From an uncultured Acetatifactor sp. (lineage in GTDB: Bacteria > Bacillota > Clostridia > Lachnospirales > Lachnospiraceae), in the NCBI GenBank assembly GCA_904501885.1, contig CAJGCP010000009.1, positions 1-64,000 on the forward strand: a stretch of 64,000 nt of DNA, given 5' to 3'. The notes under the pieces were generated by a model. The model searched no databases, had not been told where the DNA came from, and saw only the letters and a list, made by a program, of their open reading frames with translations. Positions 8,501 to 18,600 of the stretch are shown here, in pieces (position 1 is the first letter of the stretch; the number at the start of each line of letters is the position of its first letter). The position numbers were made by a program, and so were the translations under genes.

Positions 8501-8531
8501 AAAAAAATCCCTGCCGCAAAGGCAGGGATTT
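8501..8531 (-). terminator. Rho-independent terminator of the kinase/regulator operon
   Basis: On the minus strand AAATCCCTGCC, a TTTGC loop and GGCAGGGATTT form an 11-bp stem that runs into a T7 tract. It begins 18 bp after the histidine-kinase stop codon and insulates the LytTR site that follows. Confidence 0.85.
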
Positions 8532-8548
8532 CTAAAGTTTCAATGCGA

Positions 8549-9766
8549 TTATTCATCCATAATTACCATGCACCGGAACACTCCTTCATGGGCAAAAAAA
8601 CGACAGGTTCCGTTATATTTTTCCGCCGTGGAAATGATACTATGTACGCCGATTCCTTGCATGTGCTCCGGCATTTCACTGAAGTTCATGGCAGGATCAC
8701 ATGAATTCTCACAGCACACCACCAGGCGTCCCGATTTGTGCTTGATGGAAACTGTGATGGACGGGGCATCATGACCGCTATCCACGGCACCATGAAGCGC
8801 ATTCTCCACGATATTTGCAACAATCGTAACAAGAGCCGGTGACGGTACGGAAATATCCGGTTTTGCCGCGGCGCGAATGTCCATTGCAATATTTTTCTCG
8901 GATGCCTTTTGATAGAAGACTCTCAAAATATTGTTGATGGTTTCATTTTCACAATACCGTTCTGTGGACATGGTCTCGATACTTTCGCTTTGCTGTTTTA
9001 CATATTCAATAATCTTATCAGTCTCTCCACCACTCGCCATAGACAAAAGTGTCTGATAATGGAAACGCATATCGTGACGGTTTTGGCGCACAAGTTCCGC
9101 TTCCTTTGCACTGGCATTTACCTGTGCCTGCAAAAGCTCCGTGTGCAGGGAATTTTGCTTTTCGCGAGACAATTCTACCAAATTTTTCATACTGATGAAC
9201 AAAGATATATAGGTGACACAAAAAGCCAGCATGGTGAGCAGGAAGATGATACTTTCCTGACGGCTCATGGGTGTCAGCATGGTAAACAGGGACTGGCCCA
9301 CGATAAGCGCCCAGAAACTAATTACCACTCCGTAAAATTTGCCCCACCCAGCACGGATATACATCGCCACTTTTCGGAAGGAAGGCAGCAGTACCACATA
9401 CAAAATAAATTGCATAATTGTCATAAGTACAACAGCAAGAATCATCTTCGTAACCATGTGTTCTGCTCTATAGTCCAGCATGTTAAATATGGTGCTGAAA
9501 CAGGTATAAGTAGTAGCATAGCTAAAAAACAGAAAGCCCTTTTCAACGGCACGGCCTGCGGTGGTAATAAAAAACAACACTATATGAATACCGAAAGAAA
9601 TAAAGAAGTTCACATGCGGTGTGTTCGGTGGCAATACCAGAAAAACAACCCCATAAATCAACCAAATGGCAGCTGTTATCATTTTATTAAAACGCGGTTT
9701 TGCAAAAAACAAGGAGGCGCCAATATGGGAAAGCACACTGAGGATTAGAAAGAAAATCAATTGCAT
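8549..9766 (-). CDS. GHKL-type sensor histidine kinase (AgrC-like layout)
   Basis: This 405-aa membrane kinase has about six transmembrane segments in residues 1-200, then a linker helix and a GHKL ATPase domain at the C-terminus. The phospho-acceptor region is RHDMRFHYQTL near residue 228. The N-box is IVANIVENALHG and the G-box is MQGIGVHSI. It should sense an extracellular or membrane signal and phosphorylate the LytTR regulator encoded 13 bp upstream. The ribosome site TAGGAGGTG begins at that gene's stop codon. This kinase class often senses peptides; no peptide gene is recognised nearby. Confidence 0.85.
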   Translation of the reverse strand: MQLIFFLILSVLSHIGASLFFAKPRFNKMITAAIWLIYGVVFLVLPPNTPHVNFFISFGIHIVLFFITTAGRAVEKGFLFFSYATTYTCFSTIFNMLDYRAEHMVTKMILAVVLMTIMQFILYVVLLPSFRKVAMYIRAGWGKFYGVVISFWALIVGQSLFTMLTPMSRQESIIFLLTMLAFCVTYISLFISMKNLVELSREKQNSLHTELLQAQVNASAKEAELVRQNRHDMRFHYQTLLSMASGGETDKIIEYVKQQSESIETMSTERYCENETINNILRVFYQKASEKNIAMDIRAAAKPDISVPSPALVTIVANIVENALHGAVDSGHDAPSITVSIKHKSGRLVVCCENSCDPAMNFSEMPEHMQGIGVHSIISTAEKYNGTCRFFAHEGVFRCMVIMDE

Positions 9767-9779
9767 TCAAAAACACCTC

Positions 9780-10493
9780 CTAGTTGAAATAGTCAAAGAA
9801 AGCTGACCGTAAACCCGCAACCGTAGCATGGGGAAGGGTAAGCTGAATACCATTCTTAAACACCACACCATTCAATGTCACCCTGCTTATATGGTCCAAG
9901 TTGATGATATGCGCCCTGCCACAGTGGTAAAAGCAGGGAAATTCTGATAGTTGCTTATACAGTTCCGTTCCCGTGATGCGGATAAGCAGTTTCTCTTCTT
10001 TCTCGAGATAAATACTCTGGTACTTATCCTCCGCCTGACAATAACTAATCTTAGAAACAGGAATATTTCTATACTCATTATCCACCTTTAGGACAATACT
10101 GTCGTCCCTGCGGGATGCCATGCTTTGCACCGCCTTGTCCATACCCATATGGAAATCTTCTTTTGTGTAGGGTTTCAACAGGTAATGCGTCGCATCCACA
10201 CCGAAGGCCTCCAGCGCGTGGTCAGTGGAGGAGGTAAGAAAAATAATAGGACTTTTGACACCACGGTTGCGAAGTTCCGTGGCAATACTCATCCCGGTAA
10301 TGCCGGGCATATAGATGTCCAAGAGATAGATATCATATACCACACCTTTCTCGGTGATATCAACAAGCTCCGACGAGATACCAAATGCGTCCACTTCATA
10401 CTGTACGCTTCTGTCTCTCATATACAGTTCCAGCATATCCTTCACTGCGTCCCGATACTTTTTCTCGTCGTCACATATGGCAATTCTAATCAT
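9780..10493 (-). CDS. LytTR-family response regulator
   Basis: This 237-aa regulator begins MIRIAICDDE; I prefer this ATG (10491-10493) to one 24 bases upstream because GAAGGTGG precedes it. Residues 1-120 form a receiver domain with acidic CDDE, phospho-Asp in YLLDIYMPG, LTSS and KPY. Residues about 135-237 form a LytTR DNA-binding domain (typical ISYCQAEDKY and FYHCGRAHIINLDHI). It pairs with the histidine kinase that follows. The direct repeat upstream of the surface operon (8452-8483) is its most likely target. Confidence 0.88.
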   Translation of the reverse strand: MIRIAICDDEKKYRDAVKDMLELYMRDRSVQYEVDAFGISSELVDITEKGVVYDIYLLDIYMPGITGMSIATELRNRGVKSPIIFLTSSTDHALEAFGVDATHYLLKPYTKEDFHMGMDKAVQSMASRRDDSIVLKVDNEYRNIPVSKISYCQAEDKYQSIYLEKEEKLLIRITGTELYKQLSEFPCFYHCGRAHIINLDHISRVTLNGVVFKNGIQLTLPHATVAGLRSAFFDYFN

Positions 10494-10629
10494 CTGACCA
10501 CCTTCTTTCCAACCCATTTATGCGTGAGTATAAATTCATAAGTTACATTGTATCATAAATTCTTTCAAATCTCTACGTGTTTTGATGATTTCACAAAACC
10601 ACGCTCCGTAAATTCGATTTTACAAATAC

Positions 10630-10664
10630 AAAGCCGGATGAATCTACAGCGCTCATCCGGCTTT
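10630..10664 (+). terminator. Hairpin terminator without an obvious upstream gene
   Basis: AAAGCCGGATGA (10630-10641) pairs perfectly with TCATCCGGCTTT (10653-10664), followed by TATTTGT. No intact gene ends here on either strand, so it may be a remnant of a deleted gene. Confidence 0.55.
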
Positions 10665-10744
10665 ATTTGTGACAGCTTGAATATATAAATTTCTCCTTTT
10701 GTCATTTCTTACTCTGTATAAAACTTATTTAAAAATTGAACAAC

Positions 10745-10875
10745 CATTCCGGAATATTGGATAAAACCGATAAATGACACATTACATACCTCCATTTTCG
10801 GCATTGATACCGTTAAAATAAGCGATAGAGTAAAACTTACGTTGGAACACATTAAATAATGTTATATTAGCAAAA
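10745..10875 (+). repeat. Dispersed 131-bp repeat, copy 2
   Basis: This copy aligns without gaps to 1-131. Together the copies flank the whole surface operon and its two-component system. No terminal inverted repeats or transposase are associated with them. Confidence 0.8.
10746..10859 (+). pseudogene. Relic 3' end of the gene truncated at the window start
   Basis: This is the second copy of the coding segment at 2-115, in the same frame and ending at the same stop (TAA 10857-10859). The frame is closed immediately upstream by a TGA, so only the last 37 codons survive. About two thirds of the differing codons are silent and the rest are mostly conservative (V/I, D/E, A/V), which indicates divergence while the sequence was still coding. 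It is probably the stump of a paralogue lost by deletion or rearrangement. Confidence 0.6.
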
Positions 10876-10895
10876 CTTGTCGAAATGAATAACAC

Positions 10896-10947
10896 TTGAC
10901 CATTTAGGGAACATTATCTATAATAAACTTATAGAAAGTTCCCTAAA
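10896..10947 (+). promoter_or_regulatory. Promoter with dyad operator for the Fic-like gene
   Basis: TTGACC (10896-10901), a 17-bp spacer and a perfect TATAAT (10919-10924) form a strong sigma-A promoter. TTTAGGGAAC (10903-10912) and its complement GTTCCCTAAA (10938-10947) flank the -10 box, so a bound dimer would block transcription. In RNA the right arm lies just before the ribosome site AAAAGGAG. Confidence 0.75.
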
Positions 10948-10958
10948 AGGAGTTTGGT

Positions 10959-11897
10959 ATGAACAATTACCCCGAAATATATGAATTATTGGAACAACGC
11001 GCCGATTTATATGCCAGACTTAAATTATTGGCTTATGACGGCACACCCGAAATAAAGGAAAATCAGAGTGGGAAATATTTATACGTTCGTAAACGTGTTG
11101 GCAGCCGAGTAACATCAACCTATGTTGATGTATATTCCGATACGCTTTATCAGCTTTTGCTTCGCAATAATGTAGAAGCAAAGGAACTGCGTAAGCAAAT
11201 TCGTAAGGTTGAAAAATTGCTTGCCGAAAAAGGGTTCACAGAAAACGAATTATCTCCCGATGTGCTTTTGAATCTTGATTTTGCCCGAATGAATATGAAA
11301 TTATCCATTTATGAGCAGGCGGTTTTAGAAGGTGTTGCAACCTCTTTTCCGCAAACCGAAGATATTATTGAAAATGGTATAGTTAACGGTGTTACGGCAA
11401 GCGACGTACAGAAAATATTAAATCTTAAACATGCTTGGGAATTTATTTTAGACAAAGATGTTTTGCAGGTGAAGAGTGATTATTCTATCCTTTGTCATAT
11501 TGCAAAACTTGTAAACGAAGGATTTTTTGCAAGTGGAGGTAGAATTCGTGGTGTTCCCGTTACTATCGGCGGCACTTCTTATATACCGCCTTTGCCGATA
11601 GAAACGATTGTTATAGAAAATATTTTAGAAATTATAAACCGCAATGATGAACCCATAAATATTGCTATTGAGCTTTGTCTTTACTGTATGAAAACACAAA
11701 TTTTCAATGATGGTAATAAGCGCGCTTCCGTAATATTTGCCAATCACTATTTAATTTCCAAAGCAGGCGGTTTGCTTGTCATCCCCGAAAATCACGTGTC
11801 TGAATTCAAGAAACTTTTAATCGGATATTACGAGGATAAAGACAACGGCGAAATCAAAGAATTTTTAAAACAAAACTGTCATAGGAATTTCAGATAA
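10959..11897 (+). CDS. Fic-domain protein with Gln in place of the catalytic His
   Basis: This 312-aa protein carries a Fic core motif QIFNDGNKR at residues 247-255. In the family motif HxFx(D/E)GNxR the first residue is the catalytic His; here it is Gln247. Fic proteins transfer AMP or other nucleotide groups to target side chains, so this one may be inactive, differently active, or belong to a Gln-variant subgroup. Residues 1-95 are a separate region with a predicted helical stretch (ELRKQIRKVEKLLAEK). The inhibitory [S/T]xxxE[G/N] motif is not clean: SFPQTEDIIENG comes close. The promoter dyad suggests tight or self-regulated expression. The SGNH hydrolase gene follows after 18 bp. Confidence 0.75.
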   Translation: MNNYPEIYELLEQRADLYARLKLLAYDGTPEIKENQSGKYLYVRKRVGSRVTSTYVDVYSDTLYQLLLRNNVEAKELRKQIRKVEKLLAEKGFTENELSPDVLLNLDFARMNMKLSIYEQAVLEGVATSFPQTEDIIENGIVNGVTASDVQKILNLKHAWEFILDKDVLQVKSDYSILCHIAKLVNEGFFASGGRIRGVPVTIGGTSYIPPLPIETIVIENILEIINRNDEPINIAIELCLYCMKTQIFNDGNKRASVIFANHYLISKAGGLLVIPENHVSEFKKLLIGYYEDKDNGEIKEFLKQNCHRNFR

Positions 11898-11915
11898 CAT
11901 AAAGGAGGATATCAT

Positions 11916-12554
11916 ATGTCAAACAATGCAATGATTTTCGGAGATAGCTACTCTACCTTTGAGGGATACAATCCTAAAGGCTATGCCACTTACTACTCCA
12001 CCCAAGATCCCAACGAAACCGGTGTAACCAAGGTGGAAGAAACCTGGTGGCATCAAGTCATGGAGGAAGGCAACTTCAACTTATTACATAACAACAGTTG
12101 GTCCGGCTCCACCATTTGCTACACAGGATATGACGGTGATTGTTCCCGTTCTTCTTCGTTTATCTATCGGTTAGAGCAAAAAATCGAAGAGGGCTTCTTT
12201 GCACAAAACCATGTTGACACTGTCTTTGTGATGGGAGCAACCAACGATGCATGGTGCGGTGCCGCTTGTGGCGAAATGAAATATGATGGTTTTGAGAAAA
12301 AAGAGCTTTACAATGTGCTACCTGCCATCTCCTATTTCTTCAAAGGACTGCGAGCGACTTTACCTCATGCCACCATCTATTGCATGATTAACGCAGATTA
12401 CCTGTCACCTGAAATCACCAAAGGATTCCAAGATGCATGCAAAAAGTATGATTTGGTGGAGGTGTATATCTCAAACATTACTGCTACGGGAGGGCATCCA
12501 AACGTACAGGGTATGATAGACATTAAAAACGCTGTGATTAACGCACTGAAATAA
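11916..12554 (+). CDS. SGNH/GDSL-family hydrolase
   Basis: This 212-aa enzyme has the SGNH blocks: FGDSYS at residues 8-13 (nucleophile Ser), SWSG in block II, GATNDAW in block III (Asn), and GGHPN near the C-terminus with the catalytic His. It has no signal peptide, so it acts in the cytoplasm, probably as a carbohydrate or lipid esterase; the substrate cannot be read from sequence. AAAGGAGG lies upstream of the ATG. It is 18 bp behind the Fic-like gene and shares its promoter. A terminator hairpin follows at 12590. Confidence 0.8.
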   Translation: MSNNAMIFGDSYSTFEGYNPKGYATYYSTQDPNETGVTKVEETWWHQVMEEGNFNLLHNNSWSGSTICYTGYDGDCSRSSSFIYRLEQKIEEGFFAQNHVDTVFVMGATNDAWCGAACGEMKYDGFEKKELYNVLPAISYFFKGLRATLPHATIYCMINADYLSPEITKGFQDACKKYDLVEVYISNITATGGHPNVQGMIDIKNAVINALK

Positions 12555-12589
12555 TATTTTAAAATCAGATTACTTATTAAATACACAAT

Positions 12590-12622
12590 AAAAATCTGCA
12601 GGTATAACACCTGCAGATTTTT
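12590..12622. terminator. Bidirectional terminator between convergent genes
   Basis: AAAAATCTGCAGGT and ACCTGCAGATTTTTT form a strong stem with a short loop and T-tracts on both strands. It separates the SGNH hydrolase gene (plus) from the giant lipoprotein gene (minus). Confidence 0.85.
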
Positions 12623-12643
12623 TATTTTCTTTTGTTCAATTGA

Positions 12644-15600
12644 TTATGATGTGGGCTCTGCATCGGTACTGTAAATCTTCACGTTATCCAAATAAAATCT
12701 GGTATCCAAACTTTCCACACCTTCTCCTAATGTTTCCTTCAGAGATGTAAAACGAAGATTCTTCAGTGCAGGAGTATGATTCTCTCCTCCAAATAATGCA
12801 GCTACATTGCTTTCCACCAATTGACCATTCAAATAATAGGTATACTTCTTGGTAGCTCTATCGATTACCAATTTCATATGCACGAACTGGCCCTTGGTAT
12901 AGTCTGCTTTCTTCTGTCTCAGCGAAGAGTCAATATTTCGATACAATCCGTCATCATAAAGTCTAAATTGTGCGATGCTGAAATTATCTATGCCGCCGAA
13001 ACGAATCTCGTATCCTTCCGTCTTTGCATCTGCTCCCACAATTGCCATGTCAAATTCTGCCACCACATATTTCTGGGAATCTACAGGACTTCCGAGAGGA
13101 AGCTGCTTGTCATCATTAATTCTAATGAAATAGGGCAGATTGTAAAACTTCTCATCAACAGAGGTACATACACCCAGTTCCACACAATGGTCATTTGCCG
13201 CTGCACCTGCGAAAACAGCATTCTTCGCTACAACAACTCCTCTATCATGGTGAAAACTCAGATTCCAATCGCTGGCCCATCCATCACCACTAAGCTTGTG
13301 CGCCAACTTGCCAATCTCAAACTCATCAAACGAGGTATTGATTGCATAAGGCTCAGCTACCGGTGCTTCTGTAGGTGCTACAGTAGGCGCAGGCGTGGCC
13401 GGTGCTTCTGTAGGTGCCTCCGTTGCCACAGGTGCCGTAGTAGGTGCCGCAGTGGCTTCCGGTGCCACGGTGGGCGCCGGTGTTGCCAAAGGACTTTCAT
13501 TGGTTACATATACTTCTATATTATCTAGGTAGAATGCTTCATCAAAACTTTCTACACCTTCCTCCAAGGTCACCGTCAGTGCCTGAATGAACAGGTACTT
13601 CACAGCAGGTGTCTGGTGTGCACCACTGAACTGGGCTGTGATATTGCTCTCTACCAACTGACCATTCCAGAAATAGGAATACTTCTTGGTCTCTCTGTCA
13701 AGCACCCATTTCAGATGTCCAACTGTTCCCTTAGTGTATGCATTCTTACTATCAGCACGTAACGATGTTACTGTGGAGGAATCCAAGTGTCTTCCTAAGT
13801 GGTCTGCGTACAACTTGAAATTGGTCAATCCATAGTTGCCGTCACCGCCGATACGGATTGCATATCCTGTGGGATGGGTCTGTGTACCGCCACCATTCAA
13901 TGCCATATCCATCTCTACCACAAGATATTTCTCATCGGTCACAGTTTCACCAAGGGGATACCACTTCTCCTCATTGATGTTAATGTAGGCGGTAGAGTTA
14001 TATTTGTAAGTATCTGCAGAAGTTGCAGGTCTTACCTCATATACCATATCTGTACTCGCCGCAGTAGCATCTAATGCATCCTTCTTTGCTACCACCTGAC
14101 CTTTGTTATGATTGAAGGAGATACCCCACTTTCCGATCCAGAAATCTCCGGAAATGGAGCCAATCTGAGTACCTGCTTCATACGCATCAAAATCCATATC
14201 TACAATCACAGGAGTGTACGTAGGTGCTGCAGTAGGCTCTGCGGTGGGTGCTGCTGTCGCTGCAGGTGCCACAGTGGCTTCAGGAGCACTAGTGGGCGCC
14301 GCAGTAGGTGCAGGCGTTGCTGTGGGTGCATTGGGATCTGCAGTAGGCATACCGGGGATTGCATCCAATTCGTACATCTTTACATTATCTACATACAACT
14401 TGGAATCAATACCCTCGTCACCTTTCAGTACACTGAAACAGATGGTACCCAATTCCGGCGTGGTTGCAAATAAAGGTGCTTTGTCTGCAATAACCAACTC
14501 GTTATTCCAATAGAAGTTGAACTTCTTGGTCTGCTTATCCACGATAACCATCACCTTACCGAACTGGCCTTTGGTATAAGGACGGATAGTTCTGCTATCA
14601 TTGTTACTGGAATCGCTTCTTGCAGCAATCTGTGTGTCCGTGATATGAAGGGTTGCCACAGAATGATAACCGCCGGACAAATGTCTTGCCAACTGAATCA
14701 CATAACCCTGTGTTCTCTCGTCTGCTCCGGCAATTGCCAATTCCATTTCCACAGCCACATATCTGCTGCCAAATGCCTTATCGCCAAGTACAAAGGACTT
14801 TGCAATGTCCAAATTGAAGCGATATGCCGTATCTTTATCAGACTGCGGTGTGAACTCAACCATCATATCTGTCGCCGTTGCACTTGCATCAACCAGATTT
14901 CTCTTGACTACCTTACTGTATCCGGACCCGGAGGTAGAGTAATGGTCATCAAATCTGTTACGGAACAAGCCATTCTCAGGCCACTCATCAAAGGTCTGGT
15001 CGATGGGATAAGGATGAGGTGTTGCCGTAGGTGCCGGAGTTGCTGTAGGCACAGGTACATTGGTAGGTCTGGGAGTAGGCTCCTCGGAAACAGGTGCTGT
15101 GTAGACCTTCAAATTATCCAGGTACAATTTCGCATCAAGGTCTCGTGTATTATCCTGCATAGGTCCAATCAGAACCGTACCAAAATCCGGTACATTTGCA
15201 AGCACAGGCGCACATGCCTTTTCTATCATGACACCGTTGATGTAGTAACTTGTTGTCTTGGTCTTCTTGTTTACCACAATCTTCATGTGGTTGAATTCAC
15301 CCTTTGTAACAGCGGTACGAAGGGTACCATCTGTTGTATTGGTAGAATCTATAAATCTGTATACTTCTTTGTCATTGATGACAAACTTATTGATAGACCT
15401 GGTACCGGTAGGATAATGCTGTGCCATTGCAAGCACAAATCCTTTATAATTGGAACTTGTACCGGATACTGCAAAGTCAAATTCCATGACAACATTTTCA
15501 TCCACCGCGCCATCACCAAGCACATGAGCCACAGAAGTATCCAATGTAAATCTCAAGTTACCGTCCATAGGGCACTCAGGATTGGTCTGTACCATGAATA

Positions 15601-18600
15601 CCTTATCCGTAGCAGCAGCCGTAGGGTCAATCTCGGTCTTGGGTACCACCTTCTGATAATCCCACATATAACTGTTTACTACAGAACCATAATAATCTGT
15701 AACCATAGATGAATGTGTAGTGCCATCAGGATACTTATCAAAGTTCTCATCAATAGGATTGCTAATCCACTCCGGTTCCGGTGTAGCATCAGGCACCACT
15801 TCCTGACTCATCATTTCGGTATACGCTGCACGGGTCAATTTATACACCTTCAAATTGTCCATGAACATTTCCGCATTGGATTCGTGCTCTTCTCGCATGG
15901 TAGTATATCGGATACAACCAAAGTCAGGCGCATTTTCATGGAAGAAAGGAACATCCTTCTCCAACAATTCGCCGTTGATGTAGTAGTTGAATGTCTTATT
16001 CTTCATATCCATTGCAACTACCAAATGGACAAACTCTCCATCCGGCATTTTGCGTCTGGTACCCACATTCAGACTGGAAGAATTGATTCTACGGATAATC
16101 GTATTATCAGGTGTAATCAGGAAACTTGCAATGTTGTGATACAAATCGCTGGCAGGCAATCTGGTCAAAACAACCTCAAATCCGTTGTCCTTCTCCTTCA
16201 TGTTCTTCACTGCCAATTCCATTTCCACAATGGCAATCTTATCATCTGCTTCCTCTCCCGCAGGAATCTTGGTCTCCTTTGCGAGATAGAGATACGCATT
16301 TGCCTTCAAATACTTTTCATGTCTATAAGGGAATCTGATACATCCATAACCCTCATAATCCGGTCTTACCCAGTTCTTAGGCACTACCTTCCACTCGTTT
16401 AAGTAACCCTCGCGGGAAGTACCGTTGATAAACCAGGAAAACTTCTCATCGCCCAAATTGTCAAGCAATGTATTTAATTTGTGGTTAAAGTTATCATTCA
16501 CAATGTACTCAATATAGTCATTGTCAATCTGAATGGTGTATTCCACTTCACAGCCTTCTACCTTCAATGTCGCCGCTCCGGGCAATGCTGCAGGTAATGT
16601 TACCTGTACGGGCGCACCGCTGTAGCTGTTCGCTGTAATGGTGGGAACCTGTGTCACACCCTTATCCAAGTTGATTTCATATTCCAAAATGCTTGCATTA
16701 AAGCCATCCAAAAGTGCTCCGTTGATGGTGATATCCTTAATCATCCAGTCACTCTTCTCAGAGACAATTACATCAATATAAGAATAGATTCCATCAATCT
16801 CAGCTACAATCTTCGCTGTGCCAGTACCTACCGGGTACAACCTACCCATTGCATCCACTTCCACTACGGAACAGTCTGCAGATTCCCAAGTGATTTTCTG
16901 GTTGTCCGCATCGTAAGGAGTAAACTCCAGGTTCAATTTCTGTACCTTCAATTCCACATAGCGTGCCACTTCTGCAAGGATGTCAGCTGCCATAGCTTTG
17001 GTTACATCCGTCTTAGGATCAAAGGTTTCATCATCGATATCTACCATCAGACGATAGTTGGTACATACATCTGCATAAGGAAGCGCCCAACCTGCAATCT
17101 GATCTTTGTCAGTGATACGATACAATGCATCTACAATATAGTAATTATCCTGACTGGGATCCACTGCTTCCAAAGCAAGTACTACCATGGATGCGGCTTC
17201 TTCTCTGGTGATAATTTTTTCAGGTTCAAAATTGGTGCTTGCAAAGTTTTCATCAATGACACCTGCGGCATATACTGCACAGATGTCTTCATAGTTCGCG
17301 TTTCCGGTGGTAACATCTGCGTAGGGCAGAGTAACATTTGCGTCATGCTCATACCCAAAGAGTCTTGCCACCATTCCTGCAAACTCCCCACGAGTCACAT
17401 GGGCTGCGGGCTGATATGCACCATCAGGCTCACCTGTCACTACACCAAGGGACGCCATCTGACGGATCGCATGAGCCTCTTCCACGCCTTCAAGGTCGTT
17501 AAAGTTTACCTTAGGGTCCATATCTACTACGACGGTCTCGGTCTCAGCTTCAAATCCCGCCTTCTTTACCTTCACCTTAGAACGGCCATACAAATGGGTG
17601 GTTTCCGGTGTCTGTCCTTGACCTTCCACAATCCAGTCAATGCCGTTATGGCTCAGGTCAAAATTGATTTCATCTACGAAACCTCTTGCCATTGCCTCTA
17701 CACAGAACACCGCATACATATGTGTGGTATCAAACTTCAGATAGGGCGCCTTGGAACTGGAGATAAACATACCGATCTCCGGATTGTAACCGGACTTCAC
17801 GATATTATCTCCTATACGCAGTGCCAAATTATAATACTGCTCATTTCCGGAGTACTTATACAGCATAACTGCCGTCAAAGCCATCTCAGCACTTGAAGCA
17901 GTTGTATTTAGGTTTACATCTACATTTTCACCCAAGGAAGTTCCCAGGTCTCCTAACCCTTCGAATCTGCAGAAGGTACGGATTGCTTCCCACAATCTCT
18001 GCTTCAAATCTGCATCTTCAGGCTTCAAAATGTTGTAACTTTCAATGGCGCCGAGCATTACACCAACCCAAACACCTTCTTGCTCTGCAAAGCTCTTACC
18101 TTCGGCGATATAATATCCACCCTTGGTGGCAACCAGTTTTTTACCGCCGTCGCCTTCATTGACGTCTGTACCGTCATTCATCATAGGAGTATTATAAATG
18201 TGCTTCTCCTGATTATATACATAATCCACGAAGCCCTTCATATTCAATTTAATGAAGTCATATACCTTCTCATCGCCGCTCCAACGGTACATCTCTACAT
18301 AGTCCTGGGGACCATATCCCATGGAACTCTTGGTGGTATCTCGGCGGACAAATGCATTCTGACCGGCAATTCTGAAGTCTTCCATAGTAGCGGTCTTGAA
18401 ATCAAATCCGTTGTCCATCACGAAATCTGCACCAAGGAAGCTGTGCAGGAATCTGTCGCCAATGTATCCGCCACCGTCAATGTTATTACCGTACTGGGGG
18501 CCAATCAATCCTGTCTCCAGGTTCATAATGCCGATATATTTATCCAACATTCTTTCGCCCCAGACCTGGTACTTAGGGTCACCGGTTTTTTCCGTCAGGA

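Larger units (their letters stand above)
10494..10958. other. Intergenic region with relic gene, terminator and divergent promoters
   Basis: This 465-bp stretch holds a possible minus-strand -10 (TACAAT, 10547-10552) for the regulator/kinase operon, without a convincing -35. It also holds a strong hairpin at 10630-10664, a relic of the truncated gene at 10746-10859 and the promoter of the Fic-like gene. No intact gene is seen. Confidence 0.6.

Noticed and set aside
1..10875. The 131-bp repeats as ends of an insertion sequence or attachment sites
   Set aside because: They differ at 19 positions, have coding character, and no transposase, integrase or terminal inverted repeats accompany them.
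13350..15090. Short repeats that could be taken for a CRISPR array
   Set aside because: They are in-frame Thr/Pro/Ala linker codons of variable spacing inside a coding gene, without constant repeats or unique spacers, and no cas gene is present.
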